A stretch of DNA of 54,712 bases from Chloroflexota bacterium (GCA_016781485.1 JADDQH010000008.1:1-54712); one strand, 5' to 3'. Shown: positions 33,528 to 43,330, counted from the stretch's first letter. Program-made: numbers and translations. The notes: generated by a model from the sequence alone, not told the origin.

Positions 33528-33941
33528 CTACGGGTACGGGCCAGCCGGCGCCGCTTTGCGGAACCGGTCGAACCAGTACGCCCACAGCGCGTGGTGCAGC
33601 TCGATCTGGTGTGTGTCGCGGAACCCGACCTGCCGGAGCGTGACGTGGGTCCGCGCGCCATGGTCGATGGCGTCCAGAGCAACGACGCTCGGCACCCCGA
33701 TCGGCTCGCCCTCCCAGTCCCAGCTGAAGCTGATGTGCTGGGGAGGCTGGACCGACAGCACTTTGCCGACCGCGACCGCGTCATGGAGCCGGAAACGGAC
33801 GGGGCGACCGACGACGGGCTGCATCTCGGCTTCGTCGAGCCAGCGCCTCAGCCCATCCGGAGTGGCGAACAACTCGTAGACCCTCGATCGCGGTGCGTCC
33901 ACCTCCGCCTGCAGCTCGACCCGGTCATCACCTCCGCCCAT
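33528..33941 (-). CDS. SRPBCC/AHSA1-type protein
   Basis: The 137-residue single-domain helix-grip protein of the Aha1-C-terminal-like group begins VELQAEVDAPRSRVYELFATPDGLRRWL. It continues with PVVGRPVRFRLHD and HISFSWDWEGEP, and ends with HALWAYWFDRFRKA. The ligand is unknown; such proteins are small cytoplasmic binders. The ATG at 33941 lies 7 bases after TATCGT, so the transcript looks leaderless, though read-through from the transhydrogenase operon 140 bases upstream is also possible. Confidence 0.88.
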   Translation of the reverse strand: MGGGDDRVELQAEVDAPRSRVYELFATPDGLRRWLDEAEMQPVVGRPVRFRLHDAVAVGKVLSVQPPQHISFSWDWEGEPIGVPSVVALDAIDHGARTHVTLRQVGFRDTHQIELHHALWAYWFDRFRKAAPAGPYP

Positions 33942-33948
33942 CTCTCAC

Positions 33949-33954
33949 ACGATA
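33949..33954 (-). promoter_or_regulatory. TAnnnT -10 box, leaderless
   Basis: TATCGT is followed by 7 bases and the ATG at 33941. Confidence 0.5.
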
Positions 33955-34080
33955 GCGGCACGACACGGGCGGGGATGGGGGAACGGGCGGCGGGAGGAGT
34001 TCAGGCCGACGGGCGCGAGGGGTTCGGATGGCGTCGGACGGTCGGTCGGGAGCCGCGCCGGCGGGCAGCGGGCAGCCGTG

Positions 34081-35535
34081 TCAGACGGCTTTGACGGCGT
34101 TGATCAGGCCCGCGAGCGCGTCCTTGGCATCGCCGAACAGCATCCCGGTCTTCGGATCCAGGTACAGCTCGTTGTCGATGCCCGCGTAGCCGGGGCGCAT
34201 CGACCGCTTGATCACGACCACGTTCTTGGCTTCGTCGACGTTCAGGATCGGCATGCCGTAGATGGGCGAGCTCGGGTTCGTGCGCGCGGCCGGGTTGGTC
34301 ACGTCGTTCGCACCGACGACGAGTGCGACGTCGGCGCGAGGGAACTCCGGGTTGACCTCCTCCATCTCCTTCAGCTGCGGGTAGGGCACGTTCGCCTCGG
34401 CCAGGAGGACGTTCATGTGCCCCGGCATCCGCCCTGCCACCGGATGGATCGCGTACTTCACGTCGACGCCGCGCTCTTCGAGGAGCTCGGCGAGCTCGCG
34501 AACGTTGTGCTGTGCCTGCGCGACGGCGAGGCCGTACCCCGGCACGATGATGACGCTCTGGGCGTAGGCCAGCTGGATGGCGACGTCGTCGGCGGTCACC
34601 TCGCGGACCGACCCTGTCGCACCCGCACCCGCGGCGCCCGCCGTCGCGTCGCCCGTCCCGAAGCCGCCGACGAGGATGCTCAGGATCGAGCGGTTCATCG
34701 CGTCGGCCATCAGCTTGGTGAGGATGGCGCCGGCGGCTCCGACCAGAGCTCCCGCGATGATGAGCACGGGGTTGTTGATCACGAACCCCGCCATGGCCGC
34801 CGCCGTCCCCGTGAACGAGTTGAGCAGGGAGATGACGACGGGCATGTCGGCACCGCCGATCGGCAGCACCATCGTCACGCCGAAGGTCAGGGCAGCCACG
34901 ACGATGAGTGCGAGGAACAGCAGCGTGAGGGCTCCGGGAAGGCCGATCACGCCGGCGTCCGCGAGGATGATCAGCGCGGTGAACGCGAGCGCGGCGAACG
35001 CGAGCCCGGCCGTGACGAGCTGAGACCCGGCGAACGTGATCGGGCGGCCGGGCACCAGGCCCTGGAGCTTCCCAGAGGCGACGAGCGACCCACTGAACGT
35101 CACGCATCCGATGACGACGCCCAGGACGGTCGCGACGGACGCCTGGAGCGGGATCGCGTCGCCGTGCTGCGTGAGGTTGATGTACTCGTCCACTGCGACG
35201 AGCGCCGCCGCGCCGCCGCCCACGGCGTTGAACAGGCTCACCAGCTGCGGCATCGCGGTCATCTTCACGACGCGCGCCGTGTACAGCCCGAGCCCGCCGC
35301 CGATCACGACGCCGAGGCCGATGATCGGCCACGCGAGCCGGTTCTCGGGGCCGCCGGGTCGCGTCGCGATGTCCACCCCTGCTGCCGCCACCGCGATCGC
35401 CATCCCGACGGCCGAGATGACGTTGCCGTTCCGCGCCGTCGCCGGGGAGTTCATCCGGTGAAGGCCGACGACGAACAGGACGGCGGCAACGATGTAGGCG
35501 AGTCGGATAAGGGTTACGAGAACAGGCGTGTCCAT
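34081..35535 (-). CDS. pntB: NAD(P) transhydrogenase beta subunit
   Basis: The 484-residue protein has eight or nine membrane helices (domain II) and a C-terminal NADP-binding domain III. That domain has VIIVPGYGLAVAQAQHNVREL, HPVAGRMPGHMNVLLAEA, LVVGANDVTNPAART and VVVIKRSMRPGYAGIDNELY. It is full length for PntB. With the two alpha subunits it transfers hydride between NADH and NADP coupled to proton movement across the membrane, supplying NADPH. It is the third gene of the operon, 40 bases after pntA2. Confidence 0.96.
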   Translation of the reverse strand: MDTPVLVTLIRLAYIVAAVLFVVGLHRMNSPATARNGNVISAVGMAIAVAAAGVDIATRPGGPENRLAWPIIGLGVVIGGGLGLYTARVVKMTAMPQLVSLFNAVGGGAAALVAVDEYINLTQHGDAIPLQASVATVLGVVIGCVTFSGSLVASGKLQGLVPGRPITFAGSQLVTAGLAFAALAFTALIILADAGVIGLPGALTLLFLALIVVAALTFGVTMVLPIGGADMPVVISLLNSFTGTAAAMAGFVINNPVLIIAGALVGAAGAILTKLMADAMNRSILSILVGGFGTGDATAGAAGAGATGSVREVTADDVAIQLAYAQSVIIVPGYGLAVAQAQHNVRELAELLEERGVDVKYAIHPVAGRMPGHMNVLLAEANVPYPQLKEMEEVNPEFPRADVALVVGANDVTNPAARTNPSSPIYGMPILNVDEAKNVVVIKRSMRPGYAGIDNELYLDPKTGMLFGDAKDALAGLINAVKAV

Positions 35536-35575
35536 CAGTCGTTCGCTCTCAGGTCCGTCTCGGAGTGGCTCGGAC

Positions 35576-35938
35576 TCAGGCTCGCGTGCTCCCCGCTGTC
35601 GTGCCCGCCGCCGTCGCCGCGGTGCCCCGTTCGGTCGCCGTCGCCGGGCGTGCGGTGTCGCGCCGCCGGAACATCTGGAGCATCCTGTCGGTGACGACGT
35701 ACCCGCCGACGACGTTCATCGCCGCGAACACGACAGCGACGAAGGACAGCACCTGGCTCAGCGGGTCATCGGCGACGGCCGCGATGAACATGGCTCCGAC
35801 GAGCACGATCCCGTGGATCGAGTTCGCACCCGACATCAGCGGGGTATGCAGGGTCGCCGGAACCTTGCTGATGACCTCGAACCCGACGAGGATCGCGAGG
35901 ACGAAGACCGTGAGGGCGCTGAGCAGCGTCTCGTCCAT
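35576..35938 (-). CDS. pntA2: NAD(P) transhydrogenase alpha subunit part 2 (membrane)
   Basis: The 120-residue membrane segment of domain II has three helices (LLSALTVFVLAILVGFEVI, GIVLVGAMFIAAVA, SFVAVVFAAMNVVGGYVV) with the conserved KVPATLHTPLMSGANSIHG. It ends in an Ala/Thr-rich tail of about 28 residues. The split of PntA into soluble and membrane chains is the usual three-subunit form in many bacteria. Its ATG overlaps the TGA of pntA1 by one base. Confidence 0.95.
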   Translation of the reverse strand: MDETLLSALTVFVLAILVGFEVISKVPATLHTPLMSGANSIHGIVLVGAMFIAAVADDPLSQVLSFVAVVFAAMNVVGGYVVTDRMLQMFRRRDTARPATATERGTAATAAGTTAGSTRA

Positions 35939-37188
35939 CAGGAAACACCTCGAGATGCAGGAGTGGGGGCGCCTGCGCTCGGGTTCGGCGCAGCGGACGT
36001 CGGTGCGCCCGGTGCCGCCGACGTGGCGGGTGCAGCGGGTGTCGCGCCCGCGGCCGGCTGCAGCAGCTTCCTCGTCGCCTCGTGGACGACCTGCCCCCCG
36101 TGGGTGATGACGGTGCCGGCCGTGATCTCGTCACTGGGATCGACGTTCAGGGCGCCGTCTCTGATGAAATGGAGCAGGAGCGCGGCGACGTTTCGGGCGT
36201 AGAACGTGCTGGCCCCTGCCGGCATCGTCGCGGGGAGGTTCGTCGGCGCGTGGATCGATACGCCGTTGTCCGTGACCACGATCTCGTCGGGCCTCGAGAG
36301 CTCGACGTTGCCGCCGAGCGCGCTCGCCGCCATGTCGACGATCACCGAGCCCGGCTTCATCGCACGGACCGCCCCCGCTGTCACGAGGAGCGGAGGACGG
36401 CGGCCCGGGACCTGGGCGGTCGTGATGACGACGTCCATCCCGGCGATGTGGTCGTTGAGTTCGCGCTGCTGCGCCTCGCGCTCCTCGGCCGTCAGCTCGC
36501 GGGCGTACCCGCCGGTCCCGGTGGCATCGGCGACCGACTTCAGCACCAGGAATTGAGCCCCGAGTGACTCCGCCTGCTCTTTCGTCTCGGGCCGGACGTC
36601 GTACGCGCGGACGACGGCCCCCAGCCGGCGCGCGGTCGCGATCGCCTGGAGTCCGGCGACACCGATGCCCAGCACGAGCACGTTCGCCGGCTTGGCGGTG
36701 CCCGCGGCGGTCGTGAGGAGCGGGAAGTAGCGCCCGAACGCGTTGGCCGCGATGAGGACGGCTTTGTAGCCTCCGACGTTCGCCTGCGACGAGAGCGCAT
36801 CCATCGTCTGGGCGCGGCTGAGCGTCCGGGGCAGCGTGTCGAGGCTGATCGCGGTCACGCCCCGGTCGGCGAGTCGCTGCGCACCCTGCGGGTCGATGAG
36901 CGGTTGCAGGAACCCGACCACGGCCTGCCCCTGCCGCAGCCGCCCCGTTTCCTCCGCCGTCGGCTTCTGCACCCGCGCGACCAGGTCGGCGCGAGCGTAC
37001 AGCTCGTCCGTCGAGATGACCTGCGCCCCCGCATCCTCGTACAGGCGGTCAGGGAACGCGGCCCCGTCGCCCGCGCCGCGCTCGACGAGGACGTCGATGC
37101 CGGCGCCGCGGAGCCGCCCCAGCGTCTCGGGCACGAGCGCCACGCGGCGCTCTCCGGGCGCGGTCTCTCTGGCGACGCCGACCTTCAT
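35938..37188 (-). CDS. pntA1: NAD(P) transhydrogenase alpha subunit part 1 (NAD-binding)
   Basis: The 416-residue soluble domain I begins KVGVARETAPGERRVALVPE, followed by TMDALSSQANVGGYKAVL and the NAD-binding fold VLVLGIGVAGLQAIATARRLGA. Later come DVVITTAQVPGRRPPLLV, VIVDMAASALGGNVE and VSIHAPTNLPATMP. The last 55 residues are an Ala/Pro-rich tail, longer than usual for this chain. ATG 37188 is preceded by AGGGG at 6 bases, whereas the frame's earlier TTG has none. It heads the operon; the 247-base gap to the divergent HD gene must carry its promoter. Confidence 0.95.
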   Translation of the reverse strand: MKVGVARETAPGERRVALVPETLGRLRGAGIDVLVERGAGDGAAFPDRLYEDAGAQVISTDELYARADLVARVQKPTAEETGRLRQGQAVVGFLQPLIDPQGAQRLADRGVTAISLDTLPRTLSRAQTMDALSSQANVGGYKAVLIAANAFGRYFPLLTTAAGTAKPANVLVLGIGVAGLQAIATARRLGAVVRAYDVRPETKEQAESLGAQFLVLKSVADATGTGGYARELTAEEREAQQRELNDHIAGMDVVITTAQVPGRRPPLLVTAGAVRAMKPGSVIVDMAASALGGNVELSRPDEIVVTDNGVSIHAPTNLPATMPAGASTFYARNVAALLLHFIRDGALNVDPSDEITAGTVITHGGQVVHEATRKLLQPAAGATPAAPATSAAPGAPTSAAPNPSAGAPTPASRGVS

Positions 37189-37423
37189 GGGCAACCCCTA
37201 CTGGAACGCTGTGACGGGATCTGGGGGACGGCTGAAGGATAACGGGGAGCGAACGAACGCGTCGGTGAACGGGAGCGGACTGAGGGTCACCGCATTCCCA
37301 TTCGAAGGTCATCGAGGGACCCTCGTCTTCCCTGCGCTCCCATCACGCGACGGCAGGATGCGGACCACGCGTCGTCTTGACTCATCCAGGCGCGGCTCGG
37401 CGAGACTCGATCCTGGGCGGGAC

Positions 37424-37429
37424 TAGACT
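37424..37429 (+). promoter_or_regulatory. TAnnnT -10 box, leaderless
   Basis: TAGACT is followed by 6 bases and the ATG at 37436. Confidence 0.6.
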
Positions 37430-37435
37430 CGCGGC

Positions 37436-38899
37436 ATGGCGCACCCGCAGTTCGAGGCCGTCAACCTCATCAGCGATCCGATCCATCGCTATATCGAGCT
37501 GACCAAGCGCCTCACTCCGCAGCAGAGCGAGCGCGCGGGCCTCCCGGGCGAGGAGGTCGCGGAGGAGGACCTCCTCGACACGCAATGGCTGCAGCGACTC
37601 CGACGGATCAGCCAGCTGCAGAGTGCTCGCTGGGTGTTCCCGACCGCCGAGCACAGCCGCTTCACCCACGGCCTGGGGGTGATGCACGAAGCGGGTCTGT
37701 GGGGACACGCGCTCTACCCCACCCTGCGCGAGACGCTCCTCGCGGACACGCTCGACGAGGGCCCGGCGTCCGAGCACGCGATCCCGTCCGAGGCGCTCGT
37801 CGTCGAGACGCTGCGCGTGGCCGGACTCCTCCACGACGTTGGGCACGGCCCGTTCGCGCATTTCTTCGACGATCACTTCCTGTATCGCTGGGCGGCTCCC
37901 GCCCACCCCAGTCGGGATCCCGCGAAACGGCTGACGCACGAGGACCTCGGGCAGGCGATCATCGAGCGGGAGCTGGCACCCGTGATCGCGGGTCTCCGCC
38001 GTGCGCCCGGTGTCGAGCCGGAGCGCGTGGCGTTCGCGCCCGGCGAGCGGATCGATCCCGCGTGGATCAGCTTCCTGATCTCGAAGCCGCCGATCGCAGA
38101 CCCCCTGATGCCGCTATGGGTGCGCCGCCTCCAGCCGCTCTTCTCGGGAGTCTTCACGGTCGACAATCTGGACTACGTCCGACGGGACGCCTACCTCACC
38201 GGGGTCGCCTCGGGCCCTGTGGACGCGGACAGGCTGCGGCGCTACTGCTTCATGTCCGAGCGCGGGCTCGCCCTGTACGAACCCGGCCTGGGCGCGCTCG
38301 AGATGTTCCTGACAGCCCGACTGTTCATGTACAGCACGGTCTACTTCCACCGCACCGTGCGCGCGATCGACCTGGACCTCGCGGAGGTCTTCGAGCCGTC
38401 GATCCTTGCCCTGTTCGGCGACGGCGACCCGCTGGAGGCGCTGGACTCGTACGCGACCCTGGACGAGTACGGCCTGCTGCATGAGGCCGCCAGGTGGGCG
38501 CGCGGTGAGATGCTCGACGAGCGTCCCGCGCCGGGGTCCGGACGAGTCCCGGCACGCGTCGGAGAGCTGTGGCAGGGGATCCTGCTCCGGCGGCCGAGCT
38601 GGCGCGCCGTCCGCGAGGTGCGCCGAAGTCTCACCGCCGACGACCGCCTCTCGCCGGCGTCGCGGACCGCGCTCGAGGAAGAGCTCCGGGCGGATCTGAC
38701 CGAGCGTGCGGACGACGGACGCTTCCGGTTCGACCTCGCGCTCAAGGACGGACGACCCCAGAACCCGCTCCAGGTGGACGGTCGGCTGATCGTCGCTCGG
38801 CGGGACGGGCAGCTGGACGCGACGGCGGTGAGAGAACTGCTCGAGCGCGTTCCGGCGGTGGTCATCGTCGGGCGCGCGTACGAGCGGACGGCGCCATGA
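37436..38899 (+). CDS. HD-domain phosphohydrolase (SAMHD1/dGTPase-like)
   Basis: The 487-residue protein begins NLISDPIHRYIELT and has LDTQWLQRLRRISQLQSARWVFPTAEH. The HD metal motif is complete: RFTHGLGVMHEAG (first His), AGLLHDVGHGPFAHFFDDH (HD), and VDNLDYVRRD (last Asp). This matches the dNTP triphosphohydrolase-like SAMHD1 branch of HD proteins. The true substrate is not fixed by sequence. The start at 37436 is 6 bases after TAGACT. Its TGA overlaps the ATG of the FAD oxidase gene (ATGA), so the two are co-translated. Confidence 0.9.
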   Translation: MAHPQFEAVNLISDPIHRYIELTKRLTPQQSERAGLPGEEVAEEDLLDTQWLQRLRRISQLQSARWVFPTAEHSRFTHGLGVMHEAGLWGHALYPTLRETLLADTLDEGPASEHAIPSEALVVETLRVAGLLHDVGHGPFAHFFDDHFLYRWAAPAHPSRDPAKRLTHEDLGQAIIERELAPVIAGLRRAPGVEPERVAFAPGERIDPAWISFLISKPPIADPLMPLWVRRLQPLFSGVFTVDNLDYVRRDAYLTGVASGPVDADRLRRYCFMSERGLALYEPGLGALEMFLTARLFMYSTVYFHRTVRAIDLDLAEVFEPSILALFGDGDPLEALDSYATLDEYGLLHEAARWARGEMLDERPAPGSGRVPARVGELWQGILLRRPSWRAVREVRRSLTADDRLSPASRTALEEELRADLTERADDGRFRFDLALKDGRPQNPLQVDGRLIVARRDGQLDATAVRELLERVPAVVIVGRAYERTAP

Positions 38900-40302
38900 C
38901 GTCGTTCCGGTCGGCCGTGAGCGCTGACGCCAGAAGTGCGTTCCTGGAGGCGCTACGGGCGACGCTTCCCGGCCTTCAGCTGCTCACGGACGCAGCGGAG
39001 ACGGAGCGGTATCGATTCGACGAGACGGAGTACACCCGACCCGGGCAGCCGCTCGGCGTGGCCTTCCCGACCTCTACGGCGGACGTCAGCGAGATCGTCC
39101 GCCTCGCTGCCGAGCACGCCGTGCCGCTCGTCCCGAGGGGGGCCGGGAGCGGCCTGTCGGGGGGTGCGACGGCGGTCGACGGTGCCCTCACGGTCGTCCT
39201 GACCAGGATGGACCGGATCCTCGAGATCGACCGCGCCAACATGGCCGCCGTCGTCCAGCCCGGCGTCATCAATGCCGACCTCGGGCGCGCTGCCGCCGAA
39301 GCCGGTCTCTTCTACCCGCCCGACCCCGCCAGCTTCGAGTGGTGCACGATCGGCGGCAACATCGCCGAGAACTCGGGCGGTCTGCGCTGCGTCAAGTACG
39401 GCGTGACGCGCGACTTCGTGCTCGGGCTCCAGGTGGTCCTTGCAGACGGGTCCGTGATCAGGACCGGTGGCAAGAACGCGAAGGACGTCGCGGGGTACGA
39501 CCTGACCGCGATCTTCGTCGGCTCCGAGGGGACGCTCGGGATCGTCACCGAAGCCACGCTCCGACTCGTGCCGGCGCCCGCGCCGAAGTTGACCCTGCTC
39601 GCATTCTTCCCGTCGGTCGTCGCCGCAGGCGCCGCCGTAGCCGCCATCACCGAAGCCGGGATCGTGCCCGTGACACTCGAGCTGATGGACGCCTTCACGG
39701 TCCGAGCCGTCGACGAATGGCATCACCTCGGCCTCGACCGGGACGCGGCCGCGATGCTGATGATCGAGTCGGACGCAGGCGGGGCGAGGGCAGACGAGGA
39801 GCTGAGCGGGGCGGCCGACGCGTGCCTGATCGCCGGCGCGACGTCGGTCCTGCGCGCCGCAGACGCGGTCGAGGCGGACTGGCTGCGCCAGGCGCGTCGG
39901 GCGGCGCCCGGGGCGTTGGAGCGCGCGGGCGTGGCGCGGATGGACGACATCGGGGTCCCGCGCGCGTGCGTGCCACAGATGCTCTCCGAGATCGAGCGGA
40001 TCTCGGCGGAGCACGGGCTGCCCGTCGGCGTCTTCGGACATGCCGGCGACGGCAACCTCCACCCCACGTTCGTCGTCGACCGTGGCGACCCGACCGCTGA
40101 ACGCAGGATCAACGCGGCGCGCGCCGCCATCTACGCGAGCGCGGTCGCGCTCGGGGGCACCATCACGGGCGAGCACGGGACGGGGACCGCCAAGAAGGGG
40201 TACCTCGAGCTCCAGCGCGGCGCGGACGCCGTCGCGGTGATGCGAGCGATCAAGCAGGCACTCGACCCGGCAGGGATCCTGAACCCAGGAAAAGTGCTGT
40301 GA
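38896..40302 (+). CDS. glcD: FAD-linked oxidase, GlcD-like (glycolate/D-lactate dehydrogenase)
   Basis: The 468-residue flavoprotein of the vanillyl-alcohol-oxidase family has VPLVPRGAGSGLSGGATA, NIAENSGGLRCVKYGVTRDF, GKNAKDVAGYDLTAIFVGSEG and GIVTEATLRLVP. The C-terminal catalytic part has VFGHAGDGNLHPTFVV and GTITGEHGTG, whose histidines are conserved. It oxidises 2-hydroxyacids such as glycolate or D-lactate. No glcE/glcF partner is present, so it may act alone or with unlinked subunits. ATG 38896 overlaps the preceding TGA by 4 bases. The hydroxyacid dehydrogenase at 5900 is a possible metabolic counterpart. Confidence 0.93.
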   Translation: MTSFRSAVSADARSAFLEALRATLPGLQLLTDAAETERYRFDETEYTRPGQPLGVAFPTSTADVSEIVRLAAEHAVPLVPRGAGSGLSGGATAVDGALTVVLTRMDRILEIDRANMAAVVQPGVINADLGRAAAEAGLFYPPDPASFEWCTIGGNIAENSGGLRCVKYGVTRDFVLGLQVVLADGSVIRTGGKNAKDVAGYDLTAIFVGSEGTLGIVTEATLRLVPAPAPKLTLLAFFPSVVAAGAAVAAITEAGIVPVTLELMDAFTVRAVDEWHHLGLDRDAAAMLMIESDAGGARADEELSGAADACLIAGATSVLRAADAVEADWLRQARRAAPGALERAGVARMDDIGVPRACVPQMLSEIERISAEHGLPVGVFGHAGDGNLHPTFVVDRGDPTAERRINAARAAIYASAVALGGTITGEHGTGTAKKGYLELQRGADAVAVMRAIKQALDPAGILNPGKVL

Positions 40303-40485
40303 AAGTGCAACGGGACCGGGCCGGCAGTTGCGGCGGGCGTGGTCGACGAGGCGCTATGGTCGAGCCCCAGCAACGAGAGCGCTTCTGCCGTTGACGACGA
40401 AGGACTCGAGACAGCTCGACGTGCCGCCCATCTGGCACTCCCCCAGAGATGCTGAGGACGGGAGGGCGCCTGCGGTGAGGACGGG

Positions 40486-42855
40486 ATGCAGGCGAACGCT
40501 GCCCTGACCGGCGGCGGCCGGTTCCGCGTGCCGCCCGCCGTTCGCGGGCCCGCCGCCACGATCGCAGCAGTCCTCGTGCTCATCGCCGCCTCGCGGCTGG
40601 GCGTGACGGTGCCCAACCCCGGCGTGCCGCTGCTGCTCGTCGTCGTATACGCGGCGATCGCGGGTGGCTTCGTGCCCGGGATGGTGAGTGCCGCCATCAC
40701 GATCCTCTATGCCGCGCTCTTCTTTTCCGATTCCGCTGCCGGCCGCCCCTTCGCCTTCACTGGGGACGAGCCGCTGCGGCTCCTCGTCTTGGGCATCGCG
40801 GCACCGCTCGCCGTGCTGTTCGGAGCGCTCGTGAAGCGGCGGCTCGACGGGGCGAAGCGGGGTGAGGTCGGCCGGGAGCAGGCGTTCTCGCGGGGCCTCA
40901 TCGCGGCGATGCAGGACGGGCTGCTGGTGTCGGCTGCCGACGACCGGCGGATCGTGGAAGTGAACCCGCGCCTCCTGGAGATGACGGGCTTTTCCGGCGA
41001 GGAGCTGGTGGGGCAGCTGCCGCCGTTCCCGTTCTGGCCGGAGAGCGATCACGACCTCCTCGAGGGCTCACTGGCGCGGGCGCTGGCGGGCGAACCAGGC
41101 GAGTACGACGCTGTGTACCGACGCAAGGACGGCTCTACCTTTCCCGTGATCGTGAGCCGCGCCCCGCTGCGCGACCAGAAGGGCGCCGTCACCGGGTCGG
41201 TCAGCACCGTGAAGGACGTCACCGAGCGCAAGCGCGCCGAGGCGGCGCTCCGGGACAGCGAGGAACGCTACCGGGCGGTCACCGACGCCGCCTCTGACGC
41301 GATCATCTCGATCGACGAGACGTCCCGGATCGTCTTCGTCAACGCGGGCGCGGAGAAGACGTTCGGCTACACGCGCGACGAGCTGCTCGGCCAGGAGCTG
41401 ACGATGCTGATGCCCGAGGATCAGCGCGCGCCGCACGAAGCCGGCTTCGAGCGCTACCTGAAGACCGGAAGGCGGAACATCTCCTGGCAGGGCATCGAGC
41501 TGCCAGGGCTGCACAAGGATGGCCGCACGATCCCGCTCGAGGTCTCGTTCGGGGAGGCCGTCATCGGTGGTGATCGGATCTTCACGGGCTACGTGCGCGA
41601 CATCACCGAGCGCAAGCACGCCGAGGACGCGCTGCGGCACAGCAGGGAGCAACTGCAGCACGCACAACGGCTCGAGGCCGTCGGGCGGTTAGCGGGTGGC
41701 GTCGCTCACGACTTCAACAACCTTCTGACGGCGATCAGCGGCTACACCGAGCTTCTCCTCGACGATATCGGCAGGGCGCACCCGATGCGGGGCGATCTCG
41801 AGGAGATCAAGCGCACCGCCGACCGCGCCACCGCGCTGACGGCGCAGTTGCTGGCCTTCAGCCGGCGCCAGGCGATGGAGCCGAAGGTGCTCGACCTGAA
41901 CCGAGTCGTCGCCGAGATCGAGCCCATGCTGCGTCGGCTCATCGGCGAAGACATCCACCTGCTGACGCTCCTCGAGCCGGGTCTCTCTGGCGTCCGCGCG
42001 GATCGAGGGCAGCTGGAGCAGGTGATCATGAACCTCGCCGTGAACTCCCGAGACGCGATGCCCGACGGAGGGCTCCTGACGATCGAGACCGCGAACGTCT
42101 ACCTCGACGGTCCGTACGCGCGTGAGCACGTCGGGGTCGAGCCGGGGCAGTACGTGATGCTCGCAGTCAGCGACAACGGCATCGGCATGGACGCAGAGAC
42201 CCAAGAGCACCTCTTCGAGCCGTTCTTCACCACGAAGGACCCGGGCAAGGGGACCGGTCTCGGCCTCGCGACGGTGTACGGGATCGTGACGCAGTCGGGG
42301 GGCAACGTCTGGGTCTACAGCGAGTTGACGAAGGGCACCACCATCCGGGCCTATCTACCCGCCGTTGCCGCGCCCGGCGATCTCGTCGCCCCGCCCGAGG
42401 AGCCGAGGGTGCCGGTGGGTGGGACCGAGACGATCCTGCTTGTCGAGGACGACCCGGCCGTCCGCGCGCTATCTCACACGGTGCTCAGGCGGCACGGATA
42501 CAACGTCCTTGACGCCGCCGCGCCCTCGCAGGCGCTGCTCATCGCGGAGCGCCACGCCGGTCCCATCCACCTCATGCTGACCGACGTGGTCATGCCGGAA
42601 CTGACCGGTCCGCAGCTGGCGGAGCGACTCGGGTCACAGCGACCGGAGATGAAGGTCCTGTTCATGTCCGGCTACACGGCAGATGCGATCGTGAACCACG
42701 GCGTCCTCGACGGGGCAGCGGAATTCATCCAGAAGCCCTATCGCCCCGAGGCGCTGGTGCGGAAGGTGCGCGGCGTCCTCGACGCTCGCAGGGGGCTCGA
42801 GGGCATCACCGGGGACGCGCCCGGATCCAAGGAGAACCGCGACCGCGTGAGTTGA
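40486..42855 (+). CDS. hybrid sensor histidine kinase with DUF4118-like membrane domain, two PAS domains and receiver
   Basis: The 789-residue protein has, in order: four membrane helices of the KdpD-type DUF4118 region (about 20-115); PAS 1 (LIAAMQDGLLVSAADDRRIVEVN); PAS 2 (AVTDAASDAIISIDETSRIVFVN); the HisKA phosphoacceptor GGVAHDFNNLL; and the ATPase domain with NLAVNSRDAMPDGG, SDNGIGMD and GTGLGLATVYGIV. A C-terminal receiver has the phosphate-accepting Asp in LMLTDVVMP and the lysine in FIQKPY. No output regulator gene adjoins, so the receiver may hand over to an unlinked partner. The 40303-40485 gap upstream holds TATGGT near 40355 as a possible -10 box and no gene. Confidence 0.92.
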   Translation: MQANAALTGGGRFRVPPAVRGPAATIAAVLVLIAASRLGVTVPNPGVPLLLVVVYAAIAGGFVPGMVSAAITILYAALFFSDSAAGRPFAFTGDEPLRLLVLGIAAPLAVLFGALVKRRLDGAKRGEVGREQAFSRGLIAAMQDGLLVSAADDRRIVEVNPRLLEMTGFSGEELVGQLPPFPFWPESDHDLLEGSLARALAGEPGEYDAVYRRKDGSTFPVIVSRAPLRDQKGAVTGSVSTVKDVTERKRAEAALRDSEERYRAVTDAASDAIISIDETSRIVFVNAGAEKTFGYTRDELLGQELTMLMPEDQRAPHEAGFERYLKTGRRNISWQGIELPGLHKDGRTIPLEVSFGEAVIGGDRIFTGYVRDITERKHAEDALRHSREQLQHAQRLEAVGRLAGGVAHDFNNLLTAISGYTELLLDDIGRAHPMRGDLEEIKRTADRATALTAQLLAFSRRQAMEPKVLDLNRVVAEIEPMLRRLIGEDIHLLTLLEPGLSGVRADRGQLEQVIMNLAVNSRDAMPDGGLLTIETANVYLDGPYAREHVGVEPGQYVMLAVSDNGIGMDAETQEHLFEPFFTTKDPGKGTGLGLATVYGIVTQSGGNVWVYSELTKGTTIRAYLPAVAAPGDLVAPPEEPRVPVGGTETILLVEDDPAVRALSHTVLRRHGYNVLDAAAPSQALLIAERHAGPIHLMLTDVVMPELTGPQLAERLGSQRPEMKVLFMSGYTADAIVNHGVLDGAAEFIQKPYRPEALVRKVRGVLDARRGLEGITGDAPGSKENRDRVS

Positions 42856-42922
42856 AGGCGAGGCCGACCAGCCCGAGGACGGCCCGCTCGCCCGATCGGC
42901 GAGCGGTGGCCCGTCGCGGCGG

Positions 42923-43321
42923 CTAGCGGGCGTTCGGCCGGACGGCGGTCACGAGGAGCAGGATCGAGGTCTCGATGACATCGATCCCGGCGATGACCAG
43001 TGCCGCGATGATCGGCAGGGGCGATCCCACGAACCATCCCGCAGCGGCAGCGAGCGCGGCGACCGCAAGGAAGACGATCCGGACGCTTCGAACGAGATCC
43101 GGCGCCTCACGCGAGGCCCCGAGACGCTCCGCACTCCGCCCGACGAGCACGATGCCGAGGAGGAGGGCGGCGGAGCCGAGCAGTAGCCGGACCGGCAGCA
43201 CGGGGCCCAGCAGGACGGCCTGGAGTGTCTCACTCCATCCCGCGAGCGTCCCGACCAGGAACGCGAGCACGCCGACGGCGAGCACGAGGAGGAGCCGGAT
43301 CCGGGCGGCGTGCTGTCTCAT
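42923..43321 (-). CDS. small four-helix membrane protein
   Basis: The 132-residue product has four predicted membrane helices (LLLVLAVGVLAFLVGTLAGW, LPVRLLLGSAALLLGIVLVG, VFLAVAALAAAAGWFVG, IIAALVIAGIDVIETSILLL) and short charged loops. I do not recognise the family. The ATG lies 9 bases after TAGCAT. It diverges from the subtilase gene, sharing the intergenic region with the AGTACTA repeats, and is convergent with the histidine kinase. Confidence 0.75.
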   Translation of the reverse strand: MRQHAARIRLLLVLAVGVLAFLVGTLAGWSETLQAVLLGPVLPVRLLLGSAALLLGIVLVGRSAERLGASREAPDLVRSVRIVFLAVAALAAAAGWFVGSPLPIIAALVIAGIDVIETSILLLVTAVRPNAR

Positions 43322-43330
43322 GACGTCCAG

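Noticed and set aside
38569-38895. N-terminal extension of the FAD oxidase gene
   Set aside because: It overlaps the HD gene in another frame; ATG 38896 gives an ATGA junction and the normal family N-terminus.
40386-40460. TTGACG upstream of the histidine kinase as a promoter
   Set aside because: No acceptable -10 element occurs 16-18 bases downstream; TATGGT nearby has no matching -35.
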